From: Laterigemmans sp052161645
GTDB taxonomy: Bacteria; Planctomycetota; Planctomycetia; Pirellulales; Pirellulaceae
Strand: one strand, 5' to 3'
DNA: 64,000 nt
NCBI GenBank assembly: GCA_052161645.1
Contig: CP197414.1
The notes beneath the pieces are model-generated. The model was not told the DNA's origin and did no database searches. It worked only from the letters and a program-made list of their open reading frames with translations. Both the position numbers and the translations under genes were made by a program. Positions 18,758-27,637 of the stretch are shown here, one piece after another; positions within the stretch are counted from its first letter, which is position 1, and each line of letters opens with the position of its first letter.

Positions 18758-18965
18758 AGAAGGTGATTTTCGCCTGTTCGGATGCGATGCGGCAGTTACA
18801 TTCATAGCTTGCATGCTCACTAGCTGTAATCAAGCAACTTAGCAATCAAGCAATTTAGCACCTATCCAATGCCCTCGGATAACCGCGGCGAGCGCAACAG
18901 CGTTGATTGGTTTTTGGATACGTTCTGACAACCCGCCACCACACGCATTCTTTTACGAATTCCTC

Positions 18966-21900
18966 ATGATCGACAATCTTTGGCACCGACCAGTTGGCTG
19001 GTTTGCGTTAGCCACCTGCACGGCTCTGACAATTTCCGCCGCAATCCCCCGTCACTCCTCCGCGCAACAAGCGGACCCACTACGAGATTTGCAAGCCGCT
19101 GCTTGGACAGAAAAAGCGGCCGCCTGGGGGCACTGGGGGGTTGATCCTAGCCGGTACTCCACCTGGACGAATCACAGTAACCGCTTGGTGCCGCTATACA
19201 CATTCGGGATGTCGCTCGATTCGCTGAGAGAGGCGGGCAGCGTTTATCGTTCGGCCGAAGAACTGGAGCGATTGTATGGCGAGGTTCCAGCGGGAACGCT
19301 CAACCCAGAGGCCGAGTATTTCGATCAAACCGACGTCTATCGCCTGCAGCAGCAAGCGGTCGCGGCAGGCAAAAAGTACGTTTTCCTCATCGTCTTTGAC
19401 GGTATGGACTGGCAAACCACGCACGCCGCAGCCACCTATGCTCAAGGCAAAGTCGCTTACGACTCGGGGCGGGGGACTGGATTAACGTTTTTGGATTACC
19501 GTGGCGCGGAAACCGATTACGGCTATATCGTGACTTCGCCCCAGCGGGACAAAGCGACCTATGACGTCAACACCCAACGGTTGGCGGAACCTCAAGCCGC
19601 CGCCACCGGAGGCTACGATCCCAGGCTGGGAGGAAGCACCCCTTGGGCCACTCCGCCCAGCCGCGATTACCTCATCGGTCGAGACCGCGGTCGCCCCCAT
19701 ACGGTGGCCGATTCGGCAGCCACCGCAACTTCGATGACCTGCGGGATAAAAACTTTTAATGGAGCCATTGGGCTGAACGCAGCTGGCGAGCAAGTCGAAT
19801 CCATCGCCCGGCAACTGCAACGTGAACGTGGCTTTCGAATTGGCTTGGTCAGCAGCGTGCCGATCAGCCATGCCACGCCGGCAGCAGCCTACGCGCACAA
19901 CGTGACGCGCAATGACTACCAAGATCTCACCCGTGATCTCATCGGTCTGCCATCGGTGTCACATCTCGATCAACCCCTGCCAGGCATGGATGTGGTGCTG
20001 GGGGGCGGCTGGGGAGAGCTGAAGCGTAGCGATGAGAGTCAAGGCGATAATTTCCAACCAGGCAATCGCTATGCCTTCGCGGGCGATGTGCGAGCGGCCA
20101 GCGTCGAGCAGGGAGGCAAGTATGTTGTTGTCGAGCGAACACCAGATACCGACGGCGGCGAACTGATCGCCATGGCCGCCGATCGCGCCATTGCCGAAAA
20201 GCACCGCTTGTTGGGGCTGTTCGGAGTCAGTGGCGGTCACCTCCCATTTCAAACGGCGGACGGCGGATACAATCCCACAGTCGGAGTCAATGGTGCTGAA
20301 TCTTATAACCCGGCAGACGTCCGCGAAAATCCCACCTTGGCTGAACTAACCAAGCAAGCCATTCGCCTGCTCGCACAGGAAGACCAAGGCTTTTGGCTGA
20401 TGGTCGAAGCGGGAGATGTTGACTGGGCAAACCACGATAACAACTTGGATAACTCGATCGGGGCCGTGCTGAGTGGCGATACAGCCTTTGAAGAAGTGGT
20501 GCAGTGGATCGAAGCTCAACAAGCTTGGGATGATTCCGTAATCATCCTAACCGCCGATCATGGCCACTATCTCAACGTCACAGACCCTCAAGTGCTGACC
20601 AAGATTGACACGGCAAAGCCCACTGCCGAGCGAGCCACAGAGGCCGAGCAAAAGATTAAGATTGACGCCGAGCAAGAAACAGCTACTGAGCAACCAGACG
20701 CTGCGCAACCAGCCGCTGACGGCACACCACCGAATGTGGTGTTGATCTTCATGGATGACATGGGGTACGCCGACATTGGCCCCTTTGGAGCAACCGCCTA
20801 TCCGACGCCCAACCTGGATCGGATGGCTCGCGAGGGGCGTCGGTTCACTGACTTCTTGGCTTCGTCGGCCGTCTGCTCCGCCTCGCGAGCCGCCTTGCTG
20901 ACGGGCTGTTACCATCATCGCGTGGGCATTTCGGGAGCACTTGGTCCGGCTTCATCGATTGGCATCCATCAAGACGAAGTAACCTTGGCTGAGCTGTGCA
21001 AATCGCGTGGTTATGCGACTGCCATGTTTGGGAAATGGCACTTGGGGCATCATCCTAAGTTTTTACCGACCAACCATGGCTTCGACACGTTCTTTGGGAT
21101 CCCCTACAGCAACGACATGTGGCCGTTGCATCCGCAGAACATTGCTAGAAAGGCGGCCGATCCGCAAGCCACCGGCCCTTGGCCTCGCCTGCCGATGTTG
21201 GCTGGCACCGAGGTGATTAACACCGATGTTCAGCCCGCCGATCAGGAGCAGTTGACCATGCAGATCACCGCCCGCTCGGTGGAGTTCATCGAGCAGCACG
21301 CCGATCAACCTTTCTTCCTGTACGTTCCGCACCCGATGGTGCACGTGCCGTTATATGTGTCAGAAAAATTTGCCGGCCAGAGTGGAGCTGGATTGTTCGG
21401 CGATGTGATGATGGAAGTCGATTGGTCGGTGGGGCAAATTCTGGACGCGATCGAGCGGATCGGAGCGACCAAGAACACGTTGGTAATTCTCACTTCGGAC
21501 AATGGTCCCTGGCTGTCTTATGGGGATCACGCCGGCAGTGCTGGTCCGCTCCGCGAAGGCAAGGGGACGATGTTTGAGGGAGGTTACCGCGAGCCAACTT
21601 TAATGCGTTGGCCAAGTCGAATTCCGGCTGGCACGACTTGTGATTTACTGGCCTCGACGATCGATATTTTCCCCACCGTAGCGGCGCTGATCGGAGCCGA
21701 GCTGCCAGCTCATCAGCTGGACGGAGTCGATATTCGGCCGCTGATGTTTGCGGATCCTGAACAATCGCCGCGAAGTCACTTTTATTGCTATTACGGTGGC
21801 GGCCAATTGCAAGCGGTGCGGAACGAACGTTTTAAATTAGTTTTTCCTCACAGCTATCGCACGCTGGACGGACGGGTCGGTGGCACGGGAGGCACGCCCG

Positions 21901-22124
21901 TTAACTACTCGCAAGCTATGGCGAGTTATGCGTTGTATGACTTGGACAATGATCTCGGCGAGACCACCGATGTCGCCGCGCAACACCCGGCCGTAGTCGA
22001 GCAGCTCGAAGCGGTAGCCGCCGCGGCGCGAATCGACTTGGGTGACAAGCTGACGAAAACAGCGGGAGAAAATCGGCGTCAGCCGGGACGCCTACAAATG
22101 GGTGATGAAAAATTAGAGTGGTGA
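18966..22124 (+). CDS. Alkaline phosphatase - sulfatase fusion protein
   Basis: 1052 residues from ATG 18966, where a signal peptide begins (WFALATCTALTISAAIPRHSSAQ); a frame start at 18903 is unlikely. Residues about 115-540 are an alkaline phosphatase: FDGMDWQTTH at the metal site, the nucleophile region ADSAATATS with Ser250, VEAGDVDWANHDNN and TADHGH with Asp531 and His532. The usual later segment with the last zinc-binding His is not visible. A linker rich in Ala, Glu and Gln (about 545-586) leads to a complete sulfatase from residue 588: PPNVVLIFMDDMGY, the formylglycine motif CSASR at 637-641, KWHLG and TSDNGPW. The product should be exported and hydrolyse phosphate and sulfate esters. 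The sulfatase has no signal of its own, so it depends on the fusion. The reading frame is unbroken. Confidence 0.9.
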   Translation: MIDNLWHRPVGWFALATCTALTISAAIPRHSSAQQADPLRDLQAAAWTEKAAAWGHWGVDPSRYSTWTNHSNRLVPLYTFGMSLDSLREAGSVYRSAEELERLYGEVPAGTLNPEAEYFDQTDVYRLQQQAVAAGKKYVFLIVFDGMDWQTTHAAATYAQGKVAYDSGRGTGLTFLDYRGAETDYGYIVTSPQRDKATYDVNTQRLAEPQAAATGGYDPRLGGSTPWATPPSRDYLIGRDRGRPHTVADSAATATSMTCGIKTFNGAIGLNAAGEQVESIARQLQRERGFRIGLVSSVPISHATPAAAYAHNVTRNDYQDLTRDLIGLPSVSHLDQPLPGMDVVLGGGWGELKRSDESQGDNFQPGNRYAFAGDVRAASVEQGGKYVVVERTPDTDGGELIAMAADRAIAEKHRLLGLFGVSGGHLPFQTADGGYNPTVGVNGAESYNPADVRENPTLAELTKQAIRLLAQEDQGFWLMVEAGDVDWANHDNNLDNSIGAVLSGDTAFEEVVQWIEAQQAWDDSVIILTADHGHYLNVTDPQVLTKIDTAKPTAERATEAEQKIKIDAEQETATEQPDAAQPAADGTPPNVVLIFMDDMGYADIGPFGATAYPTPNLDRMAREGRRFTDFLASSAVCSASRAALLTGCYHHRVGISGALGPASSIGIHQDEVTLAELCKSRGYATAMFGKWHLGHHPKFLPTNHGFDTFFGIPYSNDMWPLHPQNIARKAADPQATGPWPRLPMLAGTEVINTDVQPADQEQLTMQITARSVEFIEQHADQPFFLYVPHPMVHVPLYVSEKFAGQSGAGLFGDVMMEVDWSVGQILDAIERIGATKNTLVILTSDNGPWLSYGDHAGSAGPLREGKGTMFEGGYREPTLMRWPSRIPAGTTCDLLASTIDIFPTVAALIGAELPAHQLDGVDIRPLMFADPEQSPRSHFYCYYGGGQLQAVRNERFKLVFPHSYRTLDGRVGGTGGTPVNYSQAMASYALYDLDNDLGETTDVAAQHPAVVEQLEAVAAAARIDLGDKLTKTAGENRRQPGRLQMGDEKLEW

Positions 22125-22150
22125 GGAACGATCGAATAGAGGTGTCGTCT

Positions 22151-22411
22151 TTACCAGCCGGGAGTTTCGTCGTCGCCACCCGCCGCGCCGCCACCACCGC
22201 GACCGTCACCGCACCAGCGGGTGAGTGCGTCGAGCACTCGGTCGCGATCATTTCCCGAAGCCCAAATCACTTCCTCCATCTCCAGCATGATTTCATACTG
22301 GCCTTCGCGAACACAATCTTCTTCGCCGCAGAAGTGTGGTGTGGCTGAGATCCACATGATGCGGTAGAGCGGCACATGTTTGTCGTCGACCAGAACAAGA
22401 GGTGAATCCAT
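22151..22411 (-). CDS. Small conserved-type hypothetical protein with Gly-rich tail
   Basis: 86 residues. The start resembles a small folded domain (MDSPLVLVDDKHVPLYRIMW, then FCGEEDCVREGQYEIMLEMEEVIW) with two cysteines six apart. It ends in a flexible GDGRGGGGAAGGDDETPGW tail. No function is recognised. It starts 24 bases after the stop of proC on the same strand, so the two are probably cotranscribed. The sequence has a protein-like composition, unlike the alternative frames here, but it remains a moderate call. Confidence 0.6.
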   Translation of the reverse strand: MDSPLVLVDDKHVPLYRIMWISATPHFCGEEDCVREGQYEIMLEMEEVIWASGNDRDRVLDALTRWCGDGRGGGGAAGGDDETPGW

Positions 22412-22434
22412 GGCACTCTACAGTGGGTTGATGT

Positions 22435-23280
22435 CTACGAAGATACAGCAGCTCGCCGCAGCTCTGCGCTGCGATTTGCCGAGGCAAGCACAGCATCGAT
22501 AACTGCGCCGCGAAAGCCATTTTGCTCTAAGGAACGGATCGCGGCAATGGTTGTTCCAGCGGGACTGGCAACCGCGTCCTTGAGCATCCCAGGGTGTTCT
22601 CCGGTTTGCAACACGAGTTGTCCAGCACCGATCACCGTTTGCGCTGCCAACTGCAAAGCTTCGGCGCGGGGCAAGCCGGCCATGACTCCGCCGTCGGCGA
22701 GTGCTTCGATGAACAAAAAGACATAGGCGGGGCCGGAACCGCTCAACCCGGTGACGGCGTCCATTTGACTTTCTTTGACCGCGAACGAACGGCCAAATGC
22801 ATCGAGCAAACCTCGCAACCGCTGGTGATCGTCCTCGGAGACTTCAGCGGCACCACAATAGGCACTGGCTCCCGCGCCAACCAAGGCTGGCGTGTTTGGC
22901 ATCACGCGAGCCACTCGCTGGGAGCCCAATTTGCCGGTCAAAAAGTCCAAATCGACCCCCGCGGCCACCGAAACGACTAGCGATTGCTGCCAAGCGGCGG
23001 GGAATTTCTGCCGAAAAGAGGAAATACAGTCGCTGAGGTGTTGAGGCTTGACCGCCAGCACGACCAAATCCTCAGCCGCCACTGGCAACGCCTGCTCGGC
23101 CTCTGCGGCGGAGGCAAAGCAGGGTGTTTCGGGAAAACGCTGGGACCACCACTGGCGTGACTGGGGATTGTGGTCAGCCACCCGCAGCCCATCCGGCGAA
23201 ATCAATCCGCTGGCAACGATCCCTTCGGCCATTGCCCGCGACATCCTGCCCCCACCGATAAACAAAATGGAACCAATCAC
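22435..23280 (-). CDS. proC: Pyrroline-5-carboxylate reductase
   Basis: Last enzyme of proline synthesis: reduces pyrroline-5-carboxylate with NAD(P)H in the cytoplasm. The Rossmann start VIGSILFIGGGRMSRAMAEGI begins at a GTG at 23280; AGGAG lies nine bases before it, so this start is preferred over the ATG at 23331, which adds 17 unlikely residues. The length is then 281, near the family norm of about 270. The dimer-region signature (SGSGPAYVFLFIEALADGGVMAGLPRAEA) is present. It is divergent from argB, with the two sharing about 150 bases of promoter region. Both pathways start from glutamate. Confidence 0.95.
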   Translation of the reverse strand: MIGSILFIGGGRMSRAMAEGIVASGLISPDGLRVADHNPQSRQWWSQRFPETPCFASAAEAEQALPVAAEDLVVLAVKPQHLSDCISSFRQKFPAAWQQSLVVSVAAGVDLDFLTGKLGSQRVARVMPNTPALVGAGASAYCGAAEVSEDDHQRLRGLLDAFGRSFAVKESQMDAVTGLSGSGPAYVFLFIEALADGGVMAGLPRAEALQLAAQTVIGAGQLVLQTGEHPGMLKDAVASPAGTTIAAIRSLEQNGFRGAVIDAVLASANRSAELRRAAVSS

Positions 23281-23431
23281 AAACAGTTTCTCCTGGGAAT
23301 CGCGGGGGCCGAATTGGAAGCGGCAGATCAAATGGCAAAATTAATTTGCGGGTCAGTTGGATTGACAGATCTCCCCTGCGCTGCCTAGCCTGATTAGTTT
23401 TTAACCGCAAAATCCGTGGAGTGAGTCAACT

Positions 23432-24319
23432 TTGGACGAAGCGATTGCCAAAGCCGACATTCTAATCGAAGCGATGGGCTGGATCCGTCGATTTCGAGGT
23501 AAGACGACCGTCATCAAGCTGGGAGGCAGTGTTTTAGACGACGAGGACGCCCTCCGCCACATCCTGCTGGATGTGATTTTTATGGAATCGGTCGGTCTAC
23601 AACCAGTCATTGTGCACGGTGGCGGCAAGGCGATCAATCGCGCCTTGGCCGCGGAACAGATCGAACCTCGCTTTGTCCGCGGTCGCCGAGTGACTGACGC
23701 GGCCACGCTGAAAGTGGTGGAGCGAGTGTTAGCGACCGAGCTGAACGAATCGATCACCCAAATGATTGAGCAACTCGGCGGTCGCGCCATGAACCTGAAC
23801 TTCGCCGCCGGTAACAATGTCTTGTTTGGCGAGAAGATCACGATCGCCGGGGACGACATTGGCTTTGTCGGTGAAGTCAGCCGCGTGGAGCGCCATCCCA
23901 TCGAGGGTCTCGCCTACACGAACCAGGTTCCCGTGATCCCCTCGATGTGTGAAGACGCCAATGGCCAGCCGCTAAACGTGAACGCCGACACGGCCGCGAT
24001 GGCGGTCGCCCAAGCGCTCGGCGCGGATAAACTAATCTTTCTCAGTGACATTAACGGAGTTCGCCGCGACGTCGACGACCCCGCCTCGATCATCCATTCG
24101 CTGACAGCTTCGGCCGCCCGCCAATTGATTGACGACGGTGCGATCGGAGCTGGTATGATTCCCAAAGTGGAAGCCTGTTTGGAGACGCTCGGGCGGGGAG
24201 TCGGAAAAGTTCACATCATCGACGGACGACTTCGCCACTCGCTGCTGTTGGAGATTTTCACGACCAGCGGCGTGGGTACCGAGATCGTGCGTGACGATCG
24301 GGCAAACATCCCGATTTAG
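23432..24319 (+). CDS. argB: Acetylglutamate kinase
   Basis: Phosphorylates N-acetylglutamate, the second step of arginine synthesis. The amino-acid kinase fold is clear: TTVIKLGGSVLDDE binds phosphate, PVIVHGGGKAINRAL and VNADTAAMAVAQALGADKLIFLSDINGV follow. The start is a TTG at 23432 after a TGGAG ten bases upstream; an ATG at 23474 would remove part of the helix (AKADILIEAMGWIRRF) that normally precedes the first strand. Length 295 residues, usual for the family. It leads argB-argD-argF-rph on the plus strand. Confidence 0.95.
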   Translation: MDEAIAKADILIEAMGWIRRFRGKTTVIKLGGSVLDDEDALRHILLDVIFMESVGLQPVIVHGGGKAINRALAAEQIEPRFVRGRRVTDAATLKVVERVLATELNESITQMIEQLGGRAMNLNFAAGNNVLFGEKITIAGDDIGFVGEVSRVERHPIEGLAYTNQVPVIPSMCEDANGQPLNVNADTAAMAVAQALGADKLIFLSDINGVRRDVDDPASIIHSLTASAARQLIDDGAIGAGMIPKVEACLETLGRGVGKVHIIDGRLRHSLLLEIFTTSGVGTEIVRDDRANIPI

Positions 24320-24461
24320 CGAACGCGGCCGTATTCCAGTTGTTATTATCAACGTATCCGAAAACCGACAGAAAACCGCGGCGGGCGCCAAAGCGGCATC
24401 AGCGGTATGCGGATAGTTTCTCTATTCCCTTTACCGTCGCTCGCGGCTGAAACGTTAAACT

Positions 24462-25706
24462 ATGACCAGTTCGTCCAGTTCACCCGCAACCAATCCAGTG
24501 TCGCCATCGACCGCTGCCACGATTGAGCGATTCGAAAAGTTCGTGATTGGCAATTATCGCCGCTATCCGGTAGCCTTGGTGCGCGGCGAAGGCTCGACCG
24601 TTTGGGATAGCGATGGTCGCGAGTACTTAGATTTTTTTCCCGGTTGGGGATGCAATCTGCTGGGGCATTGCCCAGCGAAAGTAGTCCAAGCGGTGCAGGA
24701 GCAAGTCGCCAAGTTAATCCATGTACCCAACACTTGGTATATGGAGCAACAAGGTATTTGGGCCGAGCTGCTCAGCCAACGCACCGAGTTTGCCGCCCAA
24801 GCCTTCTTTTGCAACAGCGGCACCGAGGCCAACGAGGCGGCGATCAAACTGGCGCGTCTGCATACGCCGCCCGATCGTTATAAGATCATCACTTTCACCG
24901 GTGGATTCCACGGTCGCACTTTGGGAAGTCTAACGGCCACGGCGCAGCCTAAATATCACGAAGGCTTGGGACCGCTGATGGCTGGATTTGCCTACTGCCC
25001 GCTGGGCGATCTCGCGGCCGTTCGGCAAGCGATCGATGAGACCACCGCGGCGATCATGATCGAACCCATTCAAGGTGAAGGGGGCGTGCGGATGCCGCCG
25101 GCAGGATTCTTGGCCGGACTGCGGGAGCTGGCGGACCAACACGAGCTGTTATTGATTTTCGACGAAGTGCAAACGGGGTGCGGACGGACGGGAACTTGGT
25201 TTGCGCATCAATACTTCGACGTTCAACCCGATATCATGACGCTGGCAAAATCGCTCTGCGCGGGGATTGCCGGCGGTGCCCTGCTGGCACGTCCCGAAGT
25301 CGCCGACAGCCTCAAACCGGGAATGCACGCGGCCACTTTTGGCGGGAATCCAATCGCCGCGGCGGCCGGTATCGCGATGATCGAAACGATCGAAGAGGAA
25401 GGCCTGTTAGCCTCCGCCAGCGAGTTGGGTGAGCACCTGACAACGGCGCTGCAACAAATGGCCAGCGATTTTGATTTCATTCGCGAAGTTCGCTCCGCCG
25501 GTGTGATGATTGGTATTGAGTTGGATATCGATGGTAGTCCGATCGTGGAAGATTGCCTGCGGCGTGGTTTGTTAATCAATTGCACGCAAGGTACCGTGTT
25601 ACGATTGCTGCCGGCAATGAATCTCAGCAAACAGGCTGCCGACCAGGGGCTGGAGATATTGCAACAAGCATTTGAGGCTGCCGGGCAGCACGCGGTCGAA
25701 AGCTGA
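24462..25706 (+). CDS. argD: Acetylornithine aminotransferase
   Basis: A 414-residue pyridoxal-phosphate enzyme of class III aminotransferases; it makes N-acetylornithine with glutamate as amino donor. The cofactor-site sequence FDEVQTGCGRTGTWFAHQ is followed by PDIMTLAKSLCAGI, whose Lys forms the internal aldimine. FFCNSGTEANEAAIKLAR and FTGGFHGRTLGSL are also present. The 15-20 residue Ser/Thr/Pro-rich start is longer than usual. Succinyldiaminopimelate transamination is a known second activity of the family and cannot be excluded. It follows argB by 142 bases. Confidence 0.93.
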   Translation: MTSSSSSPATNPVSPSTAATIERFEKFVIGNYRRYPVALVRGEGSTVWDSDGREYLDFFPGWGCNLLGHCPAKVVQAVQEQVAKLIHVPNTWYMEQQGIWAELLSQRTEFAAQAFFCNSGTEANEAAIKLARLHTPPDRYKIITFTGGFHGRTLGSLTATAQPKYHEGLGPLMAGFAYCPLGDLAAVRQAIDETTAAIMIEPIQGEGGVRMPPAGFLAGLRELADQHELLLIFDEVQTGCGRTGTWFAHQYFDVQPDIMTLAKSLCAGIAGGALLARPEVADSLKPGMHAATFGGNPIAAAAGIAMIETIEEEGLLASASELGEHLTTALQQMASDFDFIREVRSAGVMIGIELDIDGSPIVEDCLRRGLLINCTQGTVLRLLPAMNLSKQAADQGLEILQQAFEAAGQHAVES

Positions 25707-25745
25707 GCCAGCCGGCATATCACCCTCGGGTCAAGTTCCTGACAT

Positions 25746-25770
25746 AAAAAAGGTTATCGAAGCCTTTTTT
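25746..25770 (+). terminator. Terminator-like hairpin between argD and argF
   Basis: An eight-base arm AAAAAAGG pairs with CCTTTTTT across nine bases, ending in a run of six T. Only two of the pairs are G-C, so it is weak. It might attenuate readthrough from argD into argF rather than end it. Confidence 0.45.
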
Positions 25771-25817
25771 CACACGTTACTATTTTCTTTCCTACTCCCA
25801 TCCCGGACGAATCGCCG

Positions 25818-26813
25818 ATGAACGGCCTGCGACACCTCGTCACTTTATTTGAGTTGACTCCGGCAGAGTTGCGTCAAGTTTTAAAGACCGGACAATATCT
25901 TTGTGATCTGCATGCTCAGGGCGAACGGCCCAGCTTGCTGCAAAATCGCTGCATCGGTCTGCTGTTTGAAAAACCGAGCTTGCGAACACGTGTCAGTTTT
26001 GAAGCCGGGATGGCGCAGCTGGGCGGCAGCAGCCTCTTTCTGGGCGACGATGTGGGGTGGGGCAAGCGGGAGTCAGTCGCCGACTTCGCCAACGTGCTGG
26101 GGCAATTCCTGGATGCCGTGGTGTGCCGTACAAAATCGCACAAGCGCGTGACCGATCTAGCTCAGTTCAACACCCTTTCGGTGATCAATGGTTTGACCGA
26201 CCTGTGCCATCCTTGCCAAGCGATGGCCGATGTGCTTACGGTCCAACAGGCTTTTGGTTGTTTGCCCGGGCGGCATATGTTATTCGTCGGTGACGGCAAT
26301 AACGTGGCCCGCAGCATGGCTTTGATTTGCGCCATGTTGGAGATGCGTTTCACGCTCGCTTGCCCTGTTGGTTATGAAATAGATGACGACTGGTGGTCGC
26401 AAGTTAAACAAGCCTATCCGGCCGCCAAGTTGGAAATGACCAACGACCCGTTGGCCGCCGCCGCCGACGCTGACGCGATCTATACCGATGTCTGGACCAG
26501 CATGGGACAAGAAGCCGAGCGGGAACAGCGGCGACAAGTCTTTGCCGATTATCAGATTAATCAACAACTCGTCGCGGCCGCTCCCAAAGAGGTCATCATC
26601 CTGCATTGTTTACCAGCTATTCGTGGCGAGGAGATCACTTCCGAAGTAATGGATGGTCCTCACAGTCGCATTATCCAACAAGCGGCCAACCGCATGCACG
26701 CGCAGAAAGGGTTATTGGTCTGGTTGTTGAATCGTGGTTGGGTGGAAGCCAACGTGGGGGCTGCGGAACCCGATTCAACGCGTCTGCCCGTTCCCGAAAA
26801 CGATGCCTGCTAG
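25818..26813 (+). CDS. argF: Ornithine carbamoyltransferase
   Basis: 331 residues. Transfers the carbamoyl group to ornithine, giving citrulline. The carbamoyl-phosphate loop appears as FEKPSLRTRVSFE, the second signature as HPCQAMADVLT and the ornithine-binding loop as HCLPAIRGEEI. The first signature has Leu where most have Thr (S-L-R-T-R for S-T-R-T-R), a known variant. The DTWTSMGQE-like segment is here DVWTSMGQEAE. Carries a 25-residue hydrophilic tail. It is followed after 85 bases by rph. Confidence 0.95.
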   Translation: MNGLRHLVTLFELTPAELRQVLKTGQYLCDLHAQGERPSLLQNRCIGLLFEKPSLRTRVSFEAGMAQLGGSSLFLGDDVGWGKRESVADFANVLGQFLDAVVCRTKSHKRVTDLAQFNTLSVINGLTDLCHPCQAMADVLTVQQAFGCLPGRHMLFVGDGNNVARSMALICAMLEMRFTLACPVGYEIDDDWWSQVKQAYPAAKLEMTNDPLAAAADADAIYTDVWTSMGQEAEREQRRQVFADYQINQQLVAAAPKEVIILHCLPAIRGEEITSEVMDGPHSRIIQQAANRMHAQKGLLVWLLNRGWVEANVGAAEPDSTRLPVPENDAC

Positions 26814-26898
26814 CGATTAGCCCTGCTGGCGAATGCACTGCTAGTGAATGCCCCGTTAAACTTTTTGACTCCTCAACTATTAGCCCCTCAAGACCGTA

Positions 26899-27606
26899 AT
26901 GTTCCGGCCCCATGATCAATTGCGAGAAATTTCGATCACTCGCAACTATTATTCTGCCGCCCCCGGCAGCGTGCTATATCGCTGCGGCGATACGGTGGTG
27001 CTCTGTACAGCCAGCGTGGAAGCCCGTGTGCCACCCTGGATGGAAGGAAAAGGCAAAGGTTGGGTGACGGCTGAGTACAGCATGCTGCCCGGCAGCACGC
27101 CGCAACGCAAACAACGGGACCGCAGCGGCAAGGTTGACGGACGAACAACGGAAATCCAGCGGTTGATCGGCCGTAGCTTGCGAGCAATCGTTGATTTGCA
27201 AGCCTTAGGCGAACGCATGATCACCGTTGATTGTGACGTCTTGCAGGCCGATGGTGGCACCCGCACCGCCGCCATCACGGGTGGTTGGCTGGCGCTGTAC
27301 GACGCGATCAAGACAGATTTCCCCGAGCTTACGATCGGCCCCGGCAGTCCGTTGATCGATAGCGTGGCGGCTGTCAGCGTGGGCAGCGTCAAAGGAGAAA
27401 TCTGGTTGGACTTAGATTATCCTTTAGATGTAGCGGCCGACGTCGACATGAATGTCGTGATGACCGGCGGTGGCCGTTTTGTCGAAATTCAAGGGACGGG
27501 CGAAGAAGCCACCTTCGATGACGACGATTTGGCTAAATTATTGCAACTCGCTCGGCAGGGCATCAAATCGTTGACTAAACTTCAACTCGCCGAAATCGCC
27601 CGCTAG
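26899..27606 (+). CDS. rph: Ribonuclease PH
   Basis: 235 residues, a phosphorolytic 3'-to-5' exoribonuclease that trims tRNA 3' ends. The family start RPHDQLREISITRNY and the core GKGKGWVTAEYSMLP followed by RKQRDRSGKVDGRTTEIQRLIGRSLRAIVD, the active ring and phosphate-binding region, are intact. DCDVLQADGGTRTAAITGG completes the site. The length is usual. It is on the same strand as the arg genes but has no metabolic link with them. Confidence 0.96.
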   Translation: MFRPHDQLREISITRNYYSAAPGSVLYRCGDTVVLCTASVEARVPPWMEGKGKGWVTAEYSMLPGSTPQRKQRDRSGKVDGRTTEIQRLIGRSLRAIVDLQALGERMITVDCDVLQADGGTRTAAITGGWLALYDAIKTDFPELTIGPGSPLIDSVAAVSVGSVKGEIWLDLDYPLDVAADVDMNVVMTGGGRFVEIQGTGEEATFDDDDLAKLLQLARQGIKSLTKLQLAEIAR

Positions 27607-27637
27607 CTTATCCTCCCTCCTGCAGAAGTCCCCCACC

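Noticed and set aside
17435..25742. The 13-base word GTCAAGTTCCTGA found near the GAF region (17435) and near argF (25730)
   Set aside because: In 64 kb many chance 13-base matches are expected, and the two contexts differ, so this alone is not a regulatory motif.
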